This document shows, piece by piece, positions 26,535-34,464 of a stretch of DNA of 64,000 nucleotides. Numbering within the stretch: position 1 is the stretch's first letter; every line of letters starts with the position of its first letter. The notes below the pieces were generated by a model. It was not told the DNA's origin and ran no database searches. It saw only the letters and a list, made by a program, of their open reading frames with translations. The DNA comes from JALNZF01 sp964447405 (GTDB lineage: Bacteria > Nitrospirota > UBA9217), in contig CAYUSP010000005.1 in NCBI GenBank assembly GCA_964447405.1, positions 1-64,000 of the forward strand, read 5' to 3'. Both the position numbers and the translations under genes were made by a program.

Positions 26535-27725
26535 GTGAGCGTTCGAGTCATTTCAGATAAATGCACTGCATGTGAAACTTGTATATCGTCCTGCCCCTTC
26601 GGCGCTATCGAAATGCGGGATGGGAAAGCGTTCATTTCCGATGCCTGCACCCTGTGCGGCGCGTGCGTCGAGGCTTGCGAATTCAAGGCCATCGAGCGCA
26701 CGGATGAGGCTGCCGCACCTGCTCAGGACCTGTCCGCCTTCCAGGGGGTGTGGGTCTTCGCTGAACAGCATAAGGGGGCCATCTCCAGCGTTGCGCTCGA
26801 ACTTCTCGGCGAAGGCCGCAAGCTTGCCGATAAAAGAAAAACCAGGCTCACTGCGTTGCTCCTGGGGAACAGCTTCACCGGGCAGGCCCGCGATCTTATC
26901 GCCTTCGGTGCTGACCGCGTCATTGTTGCCGATTACCCGGCGCTGAAGGATTTTACCGATGACGCGTATGCTGCAGTGCTCATAGATCTTGCAAAGCGCC
27001 ACAAACCCGAGATTATACTCGCTGGCGCAACAGCGATCGGCCGCTCTTTTTTCCCCAAGGTCGCATCAGCAATCTACACCGGACTCACGGCAGACTGTAC
27101 CGTGCTTGACATTGATAGCGAGACCGGCCATCTGCACCAGACCCGGCCTGCCTTCGGCGGCAATATCATGGCCACCATTGTTACACCTAATCACCGCCCC
27201 CAGATGGCCACGGTCAGGCACAAGGTTATGAAACCGCTTGCTCGCGACGATTCCCGCACCGGGGAGATCGTGAACGCACCGTTGCCGGCATACGCCATGC
27301 GGACAAAGGTCCTTAAGACCGTCGATGAACTGAGCGAGACAGTCAATATCTGCGAAGCTGATATCATCGTCGCCGGCGGTCGCGGCATAGGTGGCGCAAA
27401 AAGCTTCGCTTTAATTGAAGAACTGGCCATGCTCCTCGGCGGAGCCGTTGCGGCAACACGCGGGGCAGTTGATGAAGGATGGATCCCCTACTCACGCCAG
27501 GTAGGCCAGACAGGCAAAACGGTCTGCCCAAAGCTGTACATCGCGTGCGGAATCTCCGGTGCTGTTCAGCACGTCGCCGGCATGCAATCATCCGATATCA
27601 TCGTCGCGATCAATAAGGACCCCGATGCGCCGATCTTCAATGTCGCAACCTATGGCATCATCGGCGATGTCCATGAAGTCATACCTGCCATGATAAAAAA
27701 GATCAAGGAACTGCGGGGAGCATGA
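26535..27725 (+). CDS. etfA: Ferredoxin-fused electron transfer flavoprotein alpha subunit
   Basis: 396 residues, about 60-70 longer than plain EtfA because of an N-terminal domain with two 4Fe-4S motifs (Cys10, 13, 16, 20 and Cys38, 41, 44, 48). The EtfA part follows, with the C-terminal FAD-binding GWIPYSRQVGQTGKTVCPKL and YIACGISGAVQHVAG. Start is GTG after AAGGGA. Fused forms occur in anaerobes (for example CarE of caffeyl-CoA reductase) and suggest electron exchange with iron-sulfur partners. Confidence 0.95.
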   Translation: MSVRVISDKCTACETCISSCPFGAIEMRDGKAFISDACTLCGACVEACEFKAIERTDEAAAPAQDLSAFQGVWVFAEQHKGAISSVALELLGEGRKLADKRKTRLTALLLGNSFTGQARDLIAFGADRVIVADYPALKDFTDDAYAAVLIDLAKRHKPEIILAGATAIGRSFFPKVASAIYTGLTADCTVLDIDSETGHLHQTRPAFGGNIMATIVTPNHRPQMATVRHKVMKPLARDDSRTGEIVNAPLPAYAMRTKVLKTVDELSETVNICEADIIVAGGRGIGGAKSFALIEELAMLLGGAVAATRGAVDEGWIPYSRQVGQTGKTVCPKLYIACGISGAVQHVAGMQSSDIIVAINKDPDAPIFNVATYGIIGDVHEVIPAMIKKIKELRGA

Positions 27726-28574
27726 TGTGATTTGCCTATCTCTTTGCCGATGAGGGCGACGCCCTCGGCTTTGACCTCGCCAGGCTCTGCAGGCAGTGCC
27801 TTCGGAGACGCTGAACAACATGATTGTTTTGTTGTTGTCTCGAATCCGCCTCGTTGATTCTCTCTGATTTTTTTCCTTTTGATTGATCCTACCTGATAAT
27901 ATATAAACGATATCCCCATTAAACATTTTGCATGTATAACGCAAGAATATGCCTGCAATTATTTGCACTTATGGTAGAATTTGCATTGATTGTAGCAGAT
28001 GTGGCAATCAACCTCCATATAGGAGGATATATTATTTCAACTGCTTACTTGTTATTTATATTGTCACGGATTCTGGAATGATAATTGCTGTTACACTTTG
28101 CAAAATGGTACTCTATATTCTGGCGAACCAATCTCGATTTACAGCGGAGCAGACTGACGTACGTTTGTGCCACAGGCCTTCATAGACGACCAATCGCTTC
28201 GCACATATCGCCGTGCACCTGCATCAAAAACTGAAGTTTATTGGCAGAACCGAGGCAGACCCAAATTAGATTAACATCCGCACTCACGAGTCCGCTATCA
28301 GAATCATCGATAAAAAGGGTCCGTTGAACAATCCCGCTGATTGCGATTACTGTTTACTCTACAGACAAAGTATAATCACAACTTGAGGCGCCTTTATTCC
28401 GCTTGACATAAATGCGCAAAGCTTATTATAGTGCGGTGTATTAGTGATTCGCCGCACGTTCAATATCAAAGCTGAATAGCTGCCGTTGATTGCTTTATAG
28501 GAATGTACGGCTTTTCATACCATTCAGGCGATGCTGACAGGGTAATCGATAGTTTATCTTCAGAGGAGGACATC
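27726..28574. other. Long gene-free stretch upstream of prpE
   Basis: About 850 bases with no ORF I would call a gene. A perfect short hairpin GAGGGC-gac-GCCCTC lies at 27752-27766 after etfA, with no T-run. The middle is AT-rich and unstructured to the eye. The right end holds the prpE promoter (28403-28432) and a leader of about 135 nt. Confidence 0.5.
28403..28432 (+). promoter_or_regulatory. Probable promoter of prpE
   Basis: TTGACA (28403-28408) and TATAGT (28427-28432) with an 18-nt spacer, about 140 nt before the prpE start. Confidence 0.6.
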
Positions 28575-30470
28575 ATGGGGAAGTACAACGATCTTTTTCA
28601 AAAGAGCATCAAGGACCCAGAGAGCTTCTGGGAAAATGCCGCACAGGCAGTAACCTGGAGTAAGAAGTGGGACAAGGTCCTCGATGATTCTGACAAGCCA
28701 TTCTACCGATGGTTCAAAGGAGCAGAATTGAACACCTGCTTCAACGCCGTGGACCGGCATGTGCTGTCAGGACGCGGAGACCAGGTTGCCATCGTCTTTG
28801 ACAGCCCCGTCACCAATACCATACAAAAGATCACCTACAAGGAATTGCTCGACCATGTTTCCCGGTTTGCCGGAGCGCTCAAGGACCTTGGTATTAACAA
28901 GGGAGACACCGTCATCATTTACATGCCGATGATCCCGCAGGCAGCGATCGCCATGCTTGCCTGCGCGCGGCTCGGTGCAGTGCACTCTGTGGTGTTTGGC
29001 GGCTTTGCCCCGCACGAACTTGCGATCCGGATCGAGGATGCACGGCCGCGTGTCATCATCACGGCATCGGGCGCCATCGAGGGAAAGAAGACCCTTGAAT
29101 ACGCGCCCATGGTCGACAAGGCCATCGAACTCGCATCATACAAACCTGAGAAGGTAGTGATGTATCAGCGGCAATTCGTGAAAGCTGCCCTGAAGCCAGG
29201 CCGCGACCTGGACTGGGAAGAGTTGATGGCAAAGGCCAGGCCTGCAGACTGCACCAATGTTAAGGCCACTGACCCGCTCTATATTCTCTACACCTCCGGC
29301 ACCACGGGCAAGCCCAAAGGTGTGGTGCGCGACAACGGAGGACACGCGGTCGCACTCCGCTGGAGCATGCGTCACATCTACAACGTGGAGCCCGGCGATG
29401 TATTCTGGGCCGCTTCGGACGTGGGTTGGGTCGTCGGTCACTCCTACATCGTCTACGCCCCACTGTTTCATGGCTGCACTACGATCATCTATGAAGGAAA
29501 GCCCGTGGGCACGCCCGATGCCGGCGCTTTCTGGCGCGTCATCTCGCAGCACAAGGTCAAGGTACTATTCACGGCGCCGACCGCGTTCCGCGCCATCAAG
29601 CGTGATGATCCCAAAGGCGAATTTATTAATAAATACGATCTTTCCTGCTTCAAGTATCTCTTCCTCGCGGGCGAACGTCTTGATCCGGACACCTATCACT
29701 GGGCGCACGACCTTTTGAAGAAGCCGGTGATCGACCACTGGTGGCAGACAGAGACCGGCTGGCCCATCACCGCAAACTGCATGGGTATCGAACCGTTCCC
29801 GGTCAAACCCGGATCCTCTACGAGGCCGGTGCCGGGTTTCAATGTCACTATCCTGGACAGCAACGGAAAACAAGCCACGCCGAAAACAACCGGGCTGGTG
29901 ACTATCAAGTTGCCGCTTCCTCCGGGTACCCTCCCGACCCTCTGGCAGGCTGACCAGCGGTTCCTGGAATCCTATCTCAAGGTCTATCCCGGTTACTATT
30001 TCACCAGTGACGGTGGATATATTGATGAGGACGGATACGTCTTTATCATGGGACGCGTGGATGACGTGATCAATGTGGCTGGCCACCGGCTCTCGACCGG
30101 CGAGATGGAGGAAGTGGTATCCACACACAAGGACATTGCCGAGTGCGCCGTCATCGGCGTGCACGATGAGCTCAAAGGCCAGGTGCCCGTGGGGCTGTGC
30201 ATCCTGAAGGCAGGCGTGAACCGCACCGACGAGGAAATCCGTAAAGAGCTCGTGCAGATGATCCGCGAAACTATCGGGCCCATCGCCTCCTACCGGGAGA
30301 CTGTTGTCGTGAAGCGGCTGCCCAAAACGCGCTCCGGCAAGATCCTGCGCGGGACCATGAGAAAGATCGCGGACGGTGAGCAGTATACTCTGCCATCCAC
30401 CATCGACGACCCTACGACGCTCGGCGAGATCGAGGTCGCGCTCAAGACGATCGGATACGGGAAGAAATAG
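28575..30470 (+). CDS. prpE: Propionyl-CoA synthetase (AMP-forming acyl-CoA ligase, PrpE type)
   Basis: 631 residues from the ATG at 28575, chosen because AGAGGAGGA lies just upstream. It activates propionate (possibly acetate) with ATP and CoA. Visible: YILYTSGTTGKPKGVVRDNG (A3 motif), WWQTETGWPI (A5), GYYFTSDGGYIDEDGYVFIMG and RVDDVINVAGHRLSTGEMEE (A7-A8), and the acetylatable catalytic Lys589 in TRSGKILRG. Length and the WWQTETGWPI motif favour PrpE over Acs. Context (mutase, carboxylase, sucCD downstream) supports propionate as substrate. Confidence 0.9.
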   Translation: MGKYNDLFQKSIKDPESFWENAAQAVTWSKKWDKVLDDSDKPFYRWFKGAELNTCFNAVDRHVLSGRGDQVAIVFDSPVTNTIQKITYKELLDHVSRFAGALKDLGINKGDTVIIYMPMIPQAAIAMLACARLGAVHSVVFGGFAPHELAIRIEDARPRVIITASGAIEGKKTLEYAPMVDKAIELASYKPEKVVMYQRQFVKAALKPGRDLDWEELMAKARPADCTNVKATDPLYILYTSGTTGKPKGVVRDNGGHAVALRWSMRHIYNVEPGDVFWAASDVGWVVGHSYIVYAPLFHGCTTIIYEGKPVGTPDAGAFWRVISQHKVKVLFTAPTAFRAIKRDDPKGEFINKYDLSCFKYLFLAGERLDPDTYHWAHDLLKKPVIDHWWQTETGWPITANCMGIEPFPVKPGSSTRPVPGFNVTILDSNGKQATPKTTGLVTIKLPLPPGTLPTLWQADQRFLESYLKVYPGYYFTSDGGYIDEDGYVFIMGRVDDVINVAGHRLSTGEMEEVVSTHKDIAECAVIGVHDELKGQVPVGLCILKAGVNRTDEEIRKELVQMIRETIGPIASYRETVVVKRLPKTRSGKILRGTMRKIADGEQYTLPSTIDDPTTLGEIEVALKTIGYGKK

Positions 30471-30517
30471 GAGAGGCGTTCAGCGCGTCCCCATGTAATT
30501 GCATCCGGAGGTAGTTC

Positions 30518-31360
30518 ATGGCAATGGTATTCATGTTCCCTGGTCAGGGTTCCCAGGCTCGCGGTATGGGCGCCGGGCTCTTTGAACGATATCCCGAAGT
30601 GGTCGCTGAAGCCGATGCGGTCCTCGGCTACTCTATCAAAGAGCTCTGCCTCGCGGATCCCGATGATAAGCTCAAGCGTACCGATTACACTCAGCCCGCG
30701 CTGTACGTCGTCGACAGCCTGAGCTATCTGGCGAAGGTCGAAGACGAGAAGATCAGGCCGGATTTCGTGATCGGCCATAGCCTGGGCGAATATGCCGCCC
30801 TGTATGCCGCGGGCGCCTTTGATTTTGGAACAGGACTCAAGCTGGTCCAGAAGCGCGGCGCACTGATGAACGCGGCCACCGGCGGCGGTATGGCAGCCAT
30901 CCTGGGAATGAAGGGTGACGCAGTTGCCTCGGCCCTGGCCGAGCTCGGTGCGGACGGTATTGATGTTGCCAATTTCAATTCTCCGGGCCAAGTCGTCATT
31001 TCCGGCCCCAAGGCGGATATCGAAGCATTTGCTCCGCAGATGAAGGAAAAGGGAGCCCGGCGGGTGGTCATTCTCCCTGTCAGTGGCGCTTTTCATAGTC
31101 GTTATATGAAACCGGCAGCGGAAGAGTTTGAGGCCTTTCTGGCAGGATTCAGCTTCAACAGTTTGAAGATTCCCTGTATTGCCAACTGCAGTGCTCAGCC
31201 GTACACGGATGATTCTATTGTATTAAATCTGGTCAAGCAGATCTACAGCAGCGTGAGGTGGGTTGAGATGGTTAAAGGCCTGCGTGATCAGGGCGCTGAC
31301 CTGTTCATCGAGATCGGTCCGGGCACCGTCCTTTCCGGCCTTGCCCGCCAGATCGAATGA
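30518..31360 (+). CDS. Malonyl-CoA acyltransferase, FabD/trans-AT type
   Basis: 280 residues, about 25-30 shorter than typical FabD. Catalytic Ser88 in GHSLGEYAALYAAG, Arg in LVQKRGALMN, and His193 in VSGAFHSRYM are all present, as is the FPGQGSQARGMG opening. The wording around NFNSPGQVVISGPKADIEAF and IPCIANCSAQPY is like discrete trans-acting acyltransferases of PKS systems. It lies 47 nt after prpE with GGAGG before the ATG. Because the fabD upstream of fabG is decayed (46820-47110), this may supply malonyl-ACP for fatty-acid synthesis; that is inference. Confidence 0.85.
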   Translation: MAMVFMFPGQGSQARGMGAGLFERYPEVVAEADAVLGYSIKELCLADPDDKLKRTDYTQPALYVVDSLSYLAKVEDEKIRPDFVIGHSLGEYAALYAAGAFDFGTGLKLVQKRGALMNAATGGGMAAILGMKGDAVASALAELGADGIDVANFNSPGQVVISGPKADIEAFAPQMKEKGARRVVILPVSGAFHSRYMKPAAEEFEAFLAGFSFNSLKIPCIANCSAQPYTDDSIVLNLVKQIYSSVRWVEMVKGLRDQGADLFIEIGPGTVLSGLARQIE

Positions 31361-31370
31361 GCAAGCCTAT

Positions 31371-31580
31371 TGGAACCACGGGTCCCGACTTCGTCGTGAC
31401 ACACAGATGAACACAGATAAACGCAATAGTTGTGTATTTATCAGTGTCAATCCGTGTTAATCAGTGGTAAATATTAGTATTAGATATTTCTTGCCGTTTT
31501 GATATGATCTTGATTCTTTAGTTACTATCTGTGTGTGGCGGAGTCACCAGTGGTTACACGGTTTGATTCCGGCTTGCCGG
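31371..31580 (+). repeat. Palindromic intergenic repeat, family 1 copy A (enlarged)
   Basis: Left arm GGAACCACGGGTCCCGACTT...ACACACAGAT and right arm ATCTGTGTGTGGCGGAGTC...CAGTGGTTAC, partly inverted relative to each other, with the tail CGGTTTGATTCCGGCTTGCC. The centre is longer than in copies B and C and holds another inverted stretch (AACACAGATAAA...TTTATCAGTGT). It lies between the acyltransferase and sucC. Confidence 0.8.
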
Positions 31581-31626
31581 ATTGGGGGCGTAGAAAAGTG
31601 ACTGGACACGAAAAAAAGGCGGTCCT

Positions 31627-32790
31627 ATGAAAATCCATGAATATCAGGCCAAGGAATTATTCCGGGATCATCATATTCCCGTGCCTGAAGGATATCTTGC
31701 AATTAGCCCTGACGATGCCCGTGCAGCGGCTGAAAAGCTCGGCACGTTCCCTGTTGTAATCAAGGCGCAAATTCATGCGGGCGGCCGCGGCAAGGGCGGC
31801 GGTGTTAAACTTGCCCGGACGCTTAATGAGGCGCGTAGCGCTGCAGAGGCCATATTGGGAAGGCCTCTGGTGACCCCCCAGACAGGACCCGAGGGAAAGA
31901 AGGTCGGGAAAGTCCTGGTGGAGCAGGGTCTTGATATTGCCCAGGAACTCTATTTTTCCATCCTTCCAGACCGGTCCACCGCAAAGATCATGATCATTGC
32001 CAGCCGGTCCGGGGGAATGAATATCGAGGAAGTCGCGGCAGAGCACCCGGAAAAGATCATCAGGGTTCTGATCAATCCGCTCACTGGAATTGAGCCTGGT
32101 CAGTGCAGGGAGATCGCCACGCGTCTTGAACTTGCCGATCCGCTTGCCGGAACATTCACCACGCTGGTTGAAAACCTGTACAAACTGTTTATCGAGACCG
32201 ACTGTTCTTTGCTCGAGATCAATCCACTCGTGATCACCGCCCGGGATACCCTGGTCGCGCTCGATGCAAAAATGGAGATCGATGACAACGCCCTGTTCCG
32301 GCAGAAAAATATTCTGAAGTTCAGAGATATCGATGAAGAAGACCCCCGCGAAGTGGAGGCTTCGAAATACAATCTCAATTACATTAACCTCAAGGGCAAT
32401 GTCGGCAATATGGTCAACGGCGCGGGCCTGGCCATGGCCACCATGGACCTCATCAAGAGCGCCGGCGCCGAGCCCGCGAACTTTCTCGATGTGGGCGGCG
32501 GGGCTAATGCGGAGATGGTAGAGAACGGCTTTCGCATCATTTTGAGCGACAGAAATGTGAAAGCCATCCTGATCAATATTTTTGGCGGGATCCTCCGGTG
32601 CGATGTTCTGGCCGAGGGAGTTGTCACAGCTGCCAGGAAGACCGGAATAACTGTTCCGGTCGTGATCAGAATGCAGGGAACCAATGTCGAAAAGGGCAGA
32701 GAGATCCTTGCGGCCTCCGGCTTGAATCTGATCACCGCGGAGAACCTGAACGATGCGGCTGGAAAGATCGCAGAGATCGTCAGGGCGTAA
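31627..32790 (+). CDS. sucC: Succinyl-CoA ligase beta subunit (SucC)
   Basis: 387 residues, normal length. ATP-grasp domain at the N-terminus (MKIHEYQAKELFRDHHIPVP, IKAQIHAGGRGKGGGVKLA) and the C-terminal CoA-ligase domain (NVKAILINIFGGILRCDVLA). With SucD it interconverts succinyl-CoA and succinate with ATP/GTP. In this cluster it would take up the succinyl-CoA made by the mutase. Confidence 0.97.
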   Translation: MKIHEYQAKELFRDHHIPVPEGYLAISPDDARAAAEKLGTFPVVIKAQIHAGGRGKGGGVKLARTLNEARSAAEAILGRPLVTPQTGPEGKKVGKVLVEQGLDIAQELYFSILPDRSTAKIMIIASRSGGMNIEEVAAEHPEKIIRVLINPLTGIEPGQCREIATRLELADPLAGTFTTLVENLYKLFIETDCSLLEINPLVITARDTLVALDAKMEIDDNALFRQKNILKFRDIDEEDPREVEASKYNLNYINLKGNVGNMVNGAGLAMATMDLIKSAGAEPANFLDVGGGANAEMVENGFRIILSDRNVKAILINIFGGILRCDVLAEGVVTAARKTGITVPVVIRMQGTNVEKGREILAASGLNLITAENLNDAAGKIAEIVRA

Positions 32791-32825
32791 CGTAAGAACC
32801 AAAATCAACTCAGAACGGCAAGAAC

Positions 32826-32914
32826 GTTTCTCGCAAAACCGCAAAGTCGCCAAGAAAGACATTAAACCCATCCGGTTTTGCTTTCCTTTGCGTCTTGGCA
32901 TTTTGGCGAGAGAC
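32826..32914. repeat. Palindromic intergenic repeat, family 2 (sucC-sucD gap)
   Basis: Left arm TTTCTCGCAAAACCGCAAAG...CGCCAAGAAAG and right arm CTTTCCTTTGCGTCTTGGCA...TTTTGGCGAGAGA are imperfect inverted copies about 33 nt long, separated by about 21 nt. It lies in the 170-nt gap between sucC and sucD. Confidence 0.75.
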
Positions 32915-32960
32915 GCCTTTGATTCTATGCTTCCGGTTTATCGGGGTAAGGAAAGAAACC

Positions 32961-33830
32961 ATGTCAATATTTGCAGATAAAAAAACAAAATTGCTTGTCC
33001 AGGGAATTACCGGCAAAGAAGGACAATTCCACACCCGGCAGTGCATTGAATACGGAACGCAGGTAGTGGCTGGCGTGACCCCCGGAAAGGGCGGACAGAA
33101 CATGGATGCTGTACCAGTATTTAATACCGTCCGGGAAGCGGTACAGGCAACCGGGGCGGACTGCAGCATGATCTTTGTGCCTCCGGCCTTTTCCGCAAAA
33201 GCAATCATGGAAGCGATCGACGCGGATATTGATCTCATTGTCGCCATCACCGAAGGCATTCCCGTGCTCGACATGATGCGTATCAAGAATTATCTGTCCG
33301 GGAAAAAGGTCAGACTGATCGGACCGAACTGCCCCGGGATCATCACGCCCGGCCAGTGCAAAATCGGAATCATGCCCGGCTTCATCCATAAGCCCGGCGG
33401 GCCCATCGGCGTTGTGTCGCGCTCAGGCACTCTGACCTATGAAGTGGTGCATCAATTGACCGCGAAGGGAATCGGCCAGACAACCTGCATCGGCATAGGA
33501 GGCGATCCGGTTAACGGGACGAACTTCATCGATTGCCTCAAGGCCTTTGAAGAGGACCCGGACACCAGGGGGATCGTCCTGGTGGGCGAGATCGGCGGCA
33601 CCGCTGAGGAAGATGCTGCCGCCTATATCCGGGAGAAGGTGAGCAAACCTGTTGTCGGATTTGTCGCGGGTTTAAGCGCTCCCCCGGGCAGACGTATGGG
33701 GCATGCCGGGGCAATAGTCAGCGGCAGCAGCGGCACTGCCCAGTCAAAAATTGCGGTCATGAAGGAAGCCGGCATTCATATCTGTGATGATCTCGGCAGG
33801 TTGGGCGATCTCTGCGCCCGCGTTTTTTGA
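32961..33830 (+). CDS. sucD: Succinyl-CoA ligase alpha subunit (SucD)
   Basis: 289 residues from the ATG at 32961 (MSIFADKKTKLLVQGITGKE), with AAGGAAA upstream; the open frame further upstream runs through the repeat and is not coding. CoA-binding Rossmann domain, GPNCPGIITPGQCKIGIMPG, and the phosphohistidine region MGHAGAIVSGSSGTAQSK (active His in G-H-A-G) are present. Confidence 0.97.
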   Translation: MSIFADKKTKLLVQGITGKEGQFHTRQCIEYGTQVVAGVTPGKGGQNMDAVPVFNTVREAVQATGADCSMIFVPPAFSAKAIMEAIDADIDLIVAITEGIPVLDMMRIKNYLSGKKVRLIGPNCPGIITPGQCKIGIMPGFIHKPGGPIGVVSRSGTLTYEVVHQLTAKGIGQTTCIGIGGDPVNGTNFIDCLKAFEEDPDTRGIVLVGEIGGTAEEDAAAYIREKVSKPVVGFVAGLSAPPGRRMGHAGAIVSGSSGTAQSKIAVMKEAGIHICDDLGRLGDLCARVF

Positions 33831-33877
33831 TCGCCGGAAGCAAAGGAGCACGAGACACTGACTCATTGGAGGCAGCA

Positions 33878-34279
33878 ATGAAAATACTCAAAATTGACCA
33901 TCTGGGAATAGCGGTCAACAGCATGAATGAAGGAATAAACTTCTGGTCCGACGTTCTCGGTCTGAAGCTCGAAGGCTCTGAAACGGTAGAAGCCCAAAAG
34001 GTGACCACAGCGTTCTTTCCCGTCGGTGACAGTGAAGTGGAACTACTTGAGTCAACTTCACCCGATGGGCCGGTGGCTAAATTCATCGAAAAGAAAGGCG
34101 CCGGGTTTCAGCATGTCGCTTTTCGCGTAGCAAATATCGAAGATGCCCTGAAGGAACTTAAGGAAAAAGGAATTCAGCTCATCGACCAGGAGCCGCGGAT
34201 CGGTGCAGGTGGCGCCAGGATCGCTTTTCTGCACCCCAAGGCTACCGGAGGTGTCCTGGTTGAACTTTGCGAGCGTTAG
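33878..34279 (+). CDS. mce: Methylmalonyl-CoA epimerase
   Basis: 133 residues from the ATG at 33878 preceded by GGAGG; the in-frame ATG at 33827 overlaps sucD and is less likely. Glyoxalase/VOC fold: IDHLGIAVNSMNEGINFWSD (metal His), GFQHVAFRVANIEDAL (metal His) and GGVLVELCER (metal Glu). It converts (S)- to (R)-methylmalonyl-CoA between carboxylase and mutase. The mutase gene follows. Confidence 0.94.
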   Translation: MKILKIDHLGIAVNSMNEGINFWSDVLGLKLEGSETVEAQKVTTAFFPVGDSEVELLESTSPDGPVAKFIEKKGAGFQHVAFRVANIEDALKELKEKGIQLIDQEPRIGAGGARIAFLHPKATGGVLVELCER

Positions 34280-34322
34280 TTGATCTGTTACGAATCAGAT
34301 TCTACGGCAAAAATAAGACCCC

Positions 34323-34446
34323 TTGGAACCACGGGTCGCGACTTCGTCGTGACACACAGATAAAAGCAATCCTTTCCGTTGTTGATCCTGTCTGTGTGTG
34401 GCGAAGCCACCAGTGGTTACAACGGTTTGATTCCAGTTTATCCGGT
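34323..34446 (+). repeat. Palindromic intergenic repeat, family 1 copy B
   Basis: About 100-nt core from GGAACCACGGGTCGCGACTT to CCACCAGTGGTTAC, plus the tail CGGTTTGATTCCAGTTTATC. Each arm contains its own mini-hairpin with a TTC loop (CGAC-ttc-GTCG and GGC-gaa-GCC). Lies between the epimerase and mutase genes. Confidence 0.85.
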
Positions 34447-34464
34447 TTAGACAAGAGGTGACAC

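Noticed and set aside
27838..27853. tRNA T-arm-like CTCGAATCCG
   Set aside because: No acceptor or anticodon stems could be built around it.
27949..28185. Cys-containing ORF of 78 codons in the prpE upstream gap
   Set aside because: CIDCSRCGNQPPYRR looked like a metal motif, but the rest has no family pattern and there is no ribosome-binding site.
31263..31460. ORF running from the acyltransferase into the repeat
   Set aside because: Out-of-frame reading of the gene's end plus non-coding repeat.
32100..32735. Long minus-strand ORFs across sucC and other plus-strand genes
   Set aside because: High-GC third-position shadows of clearly recognised genes.
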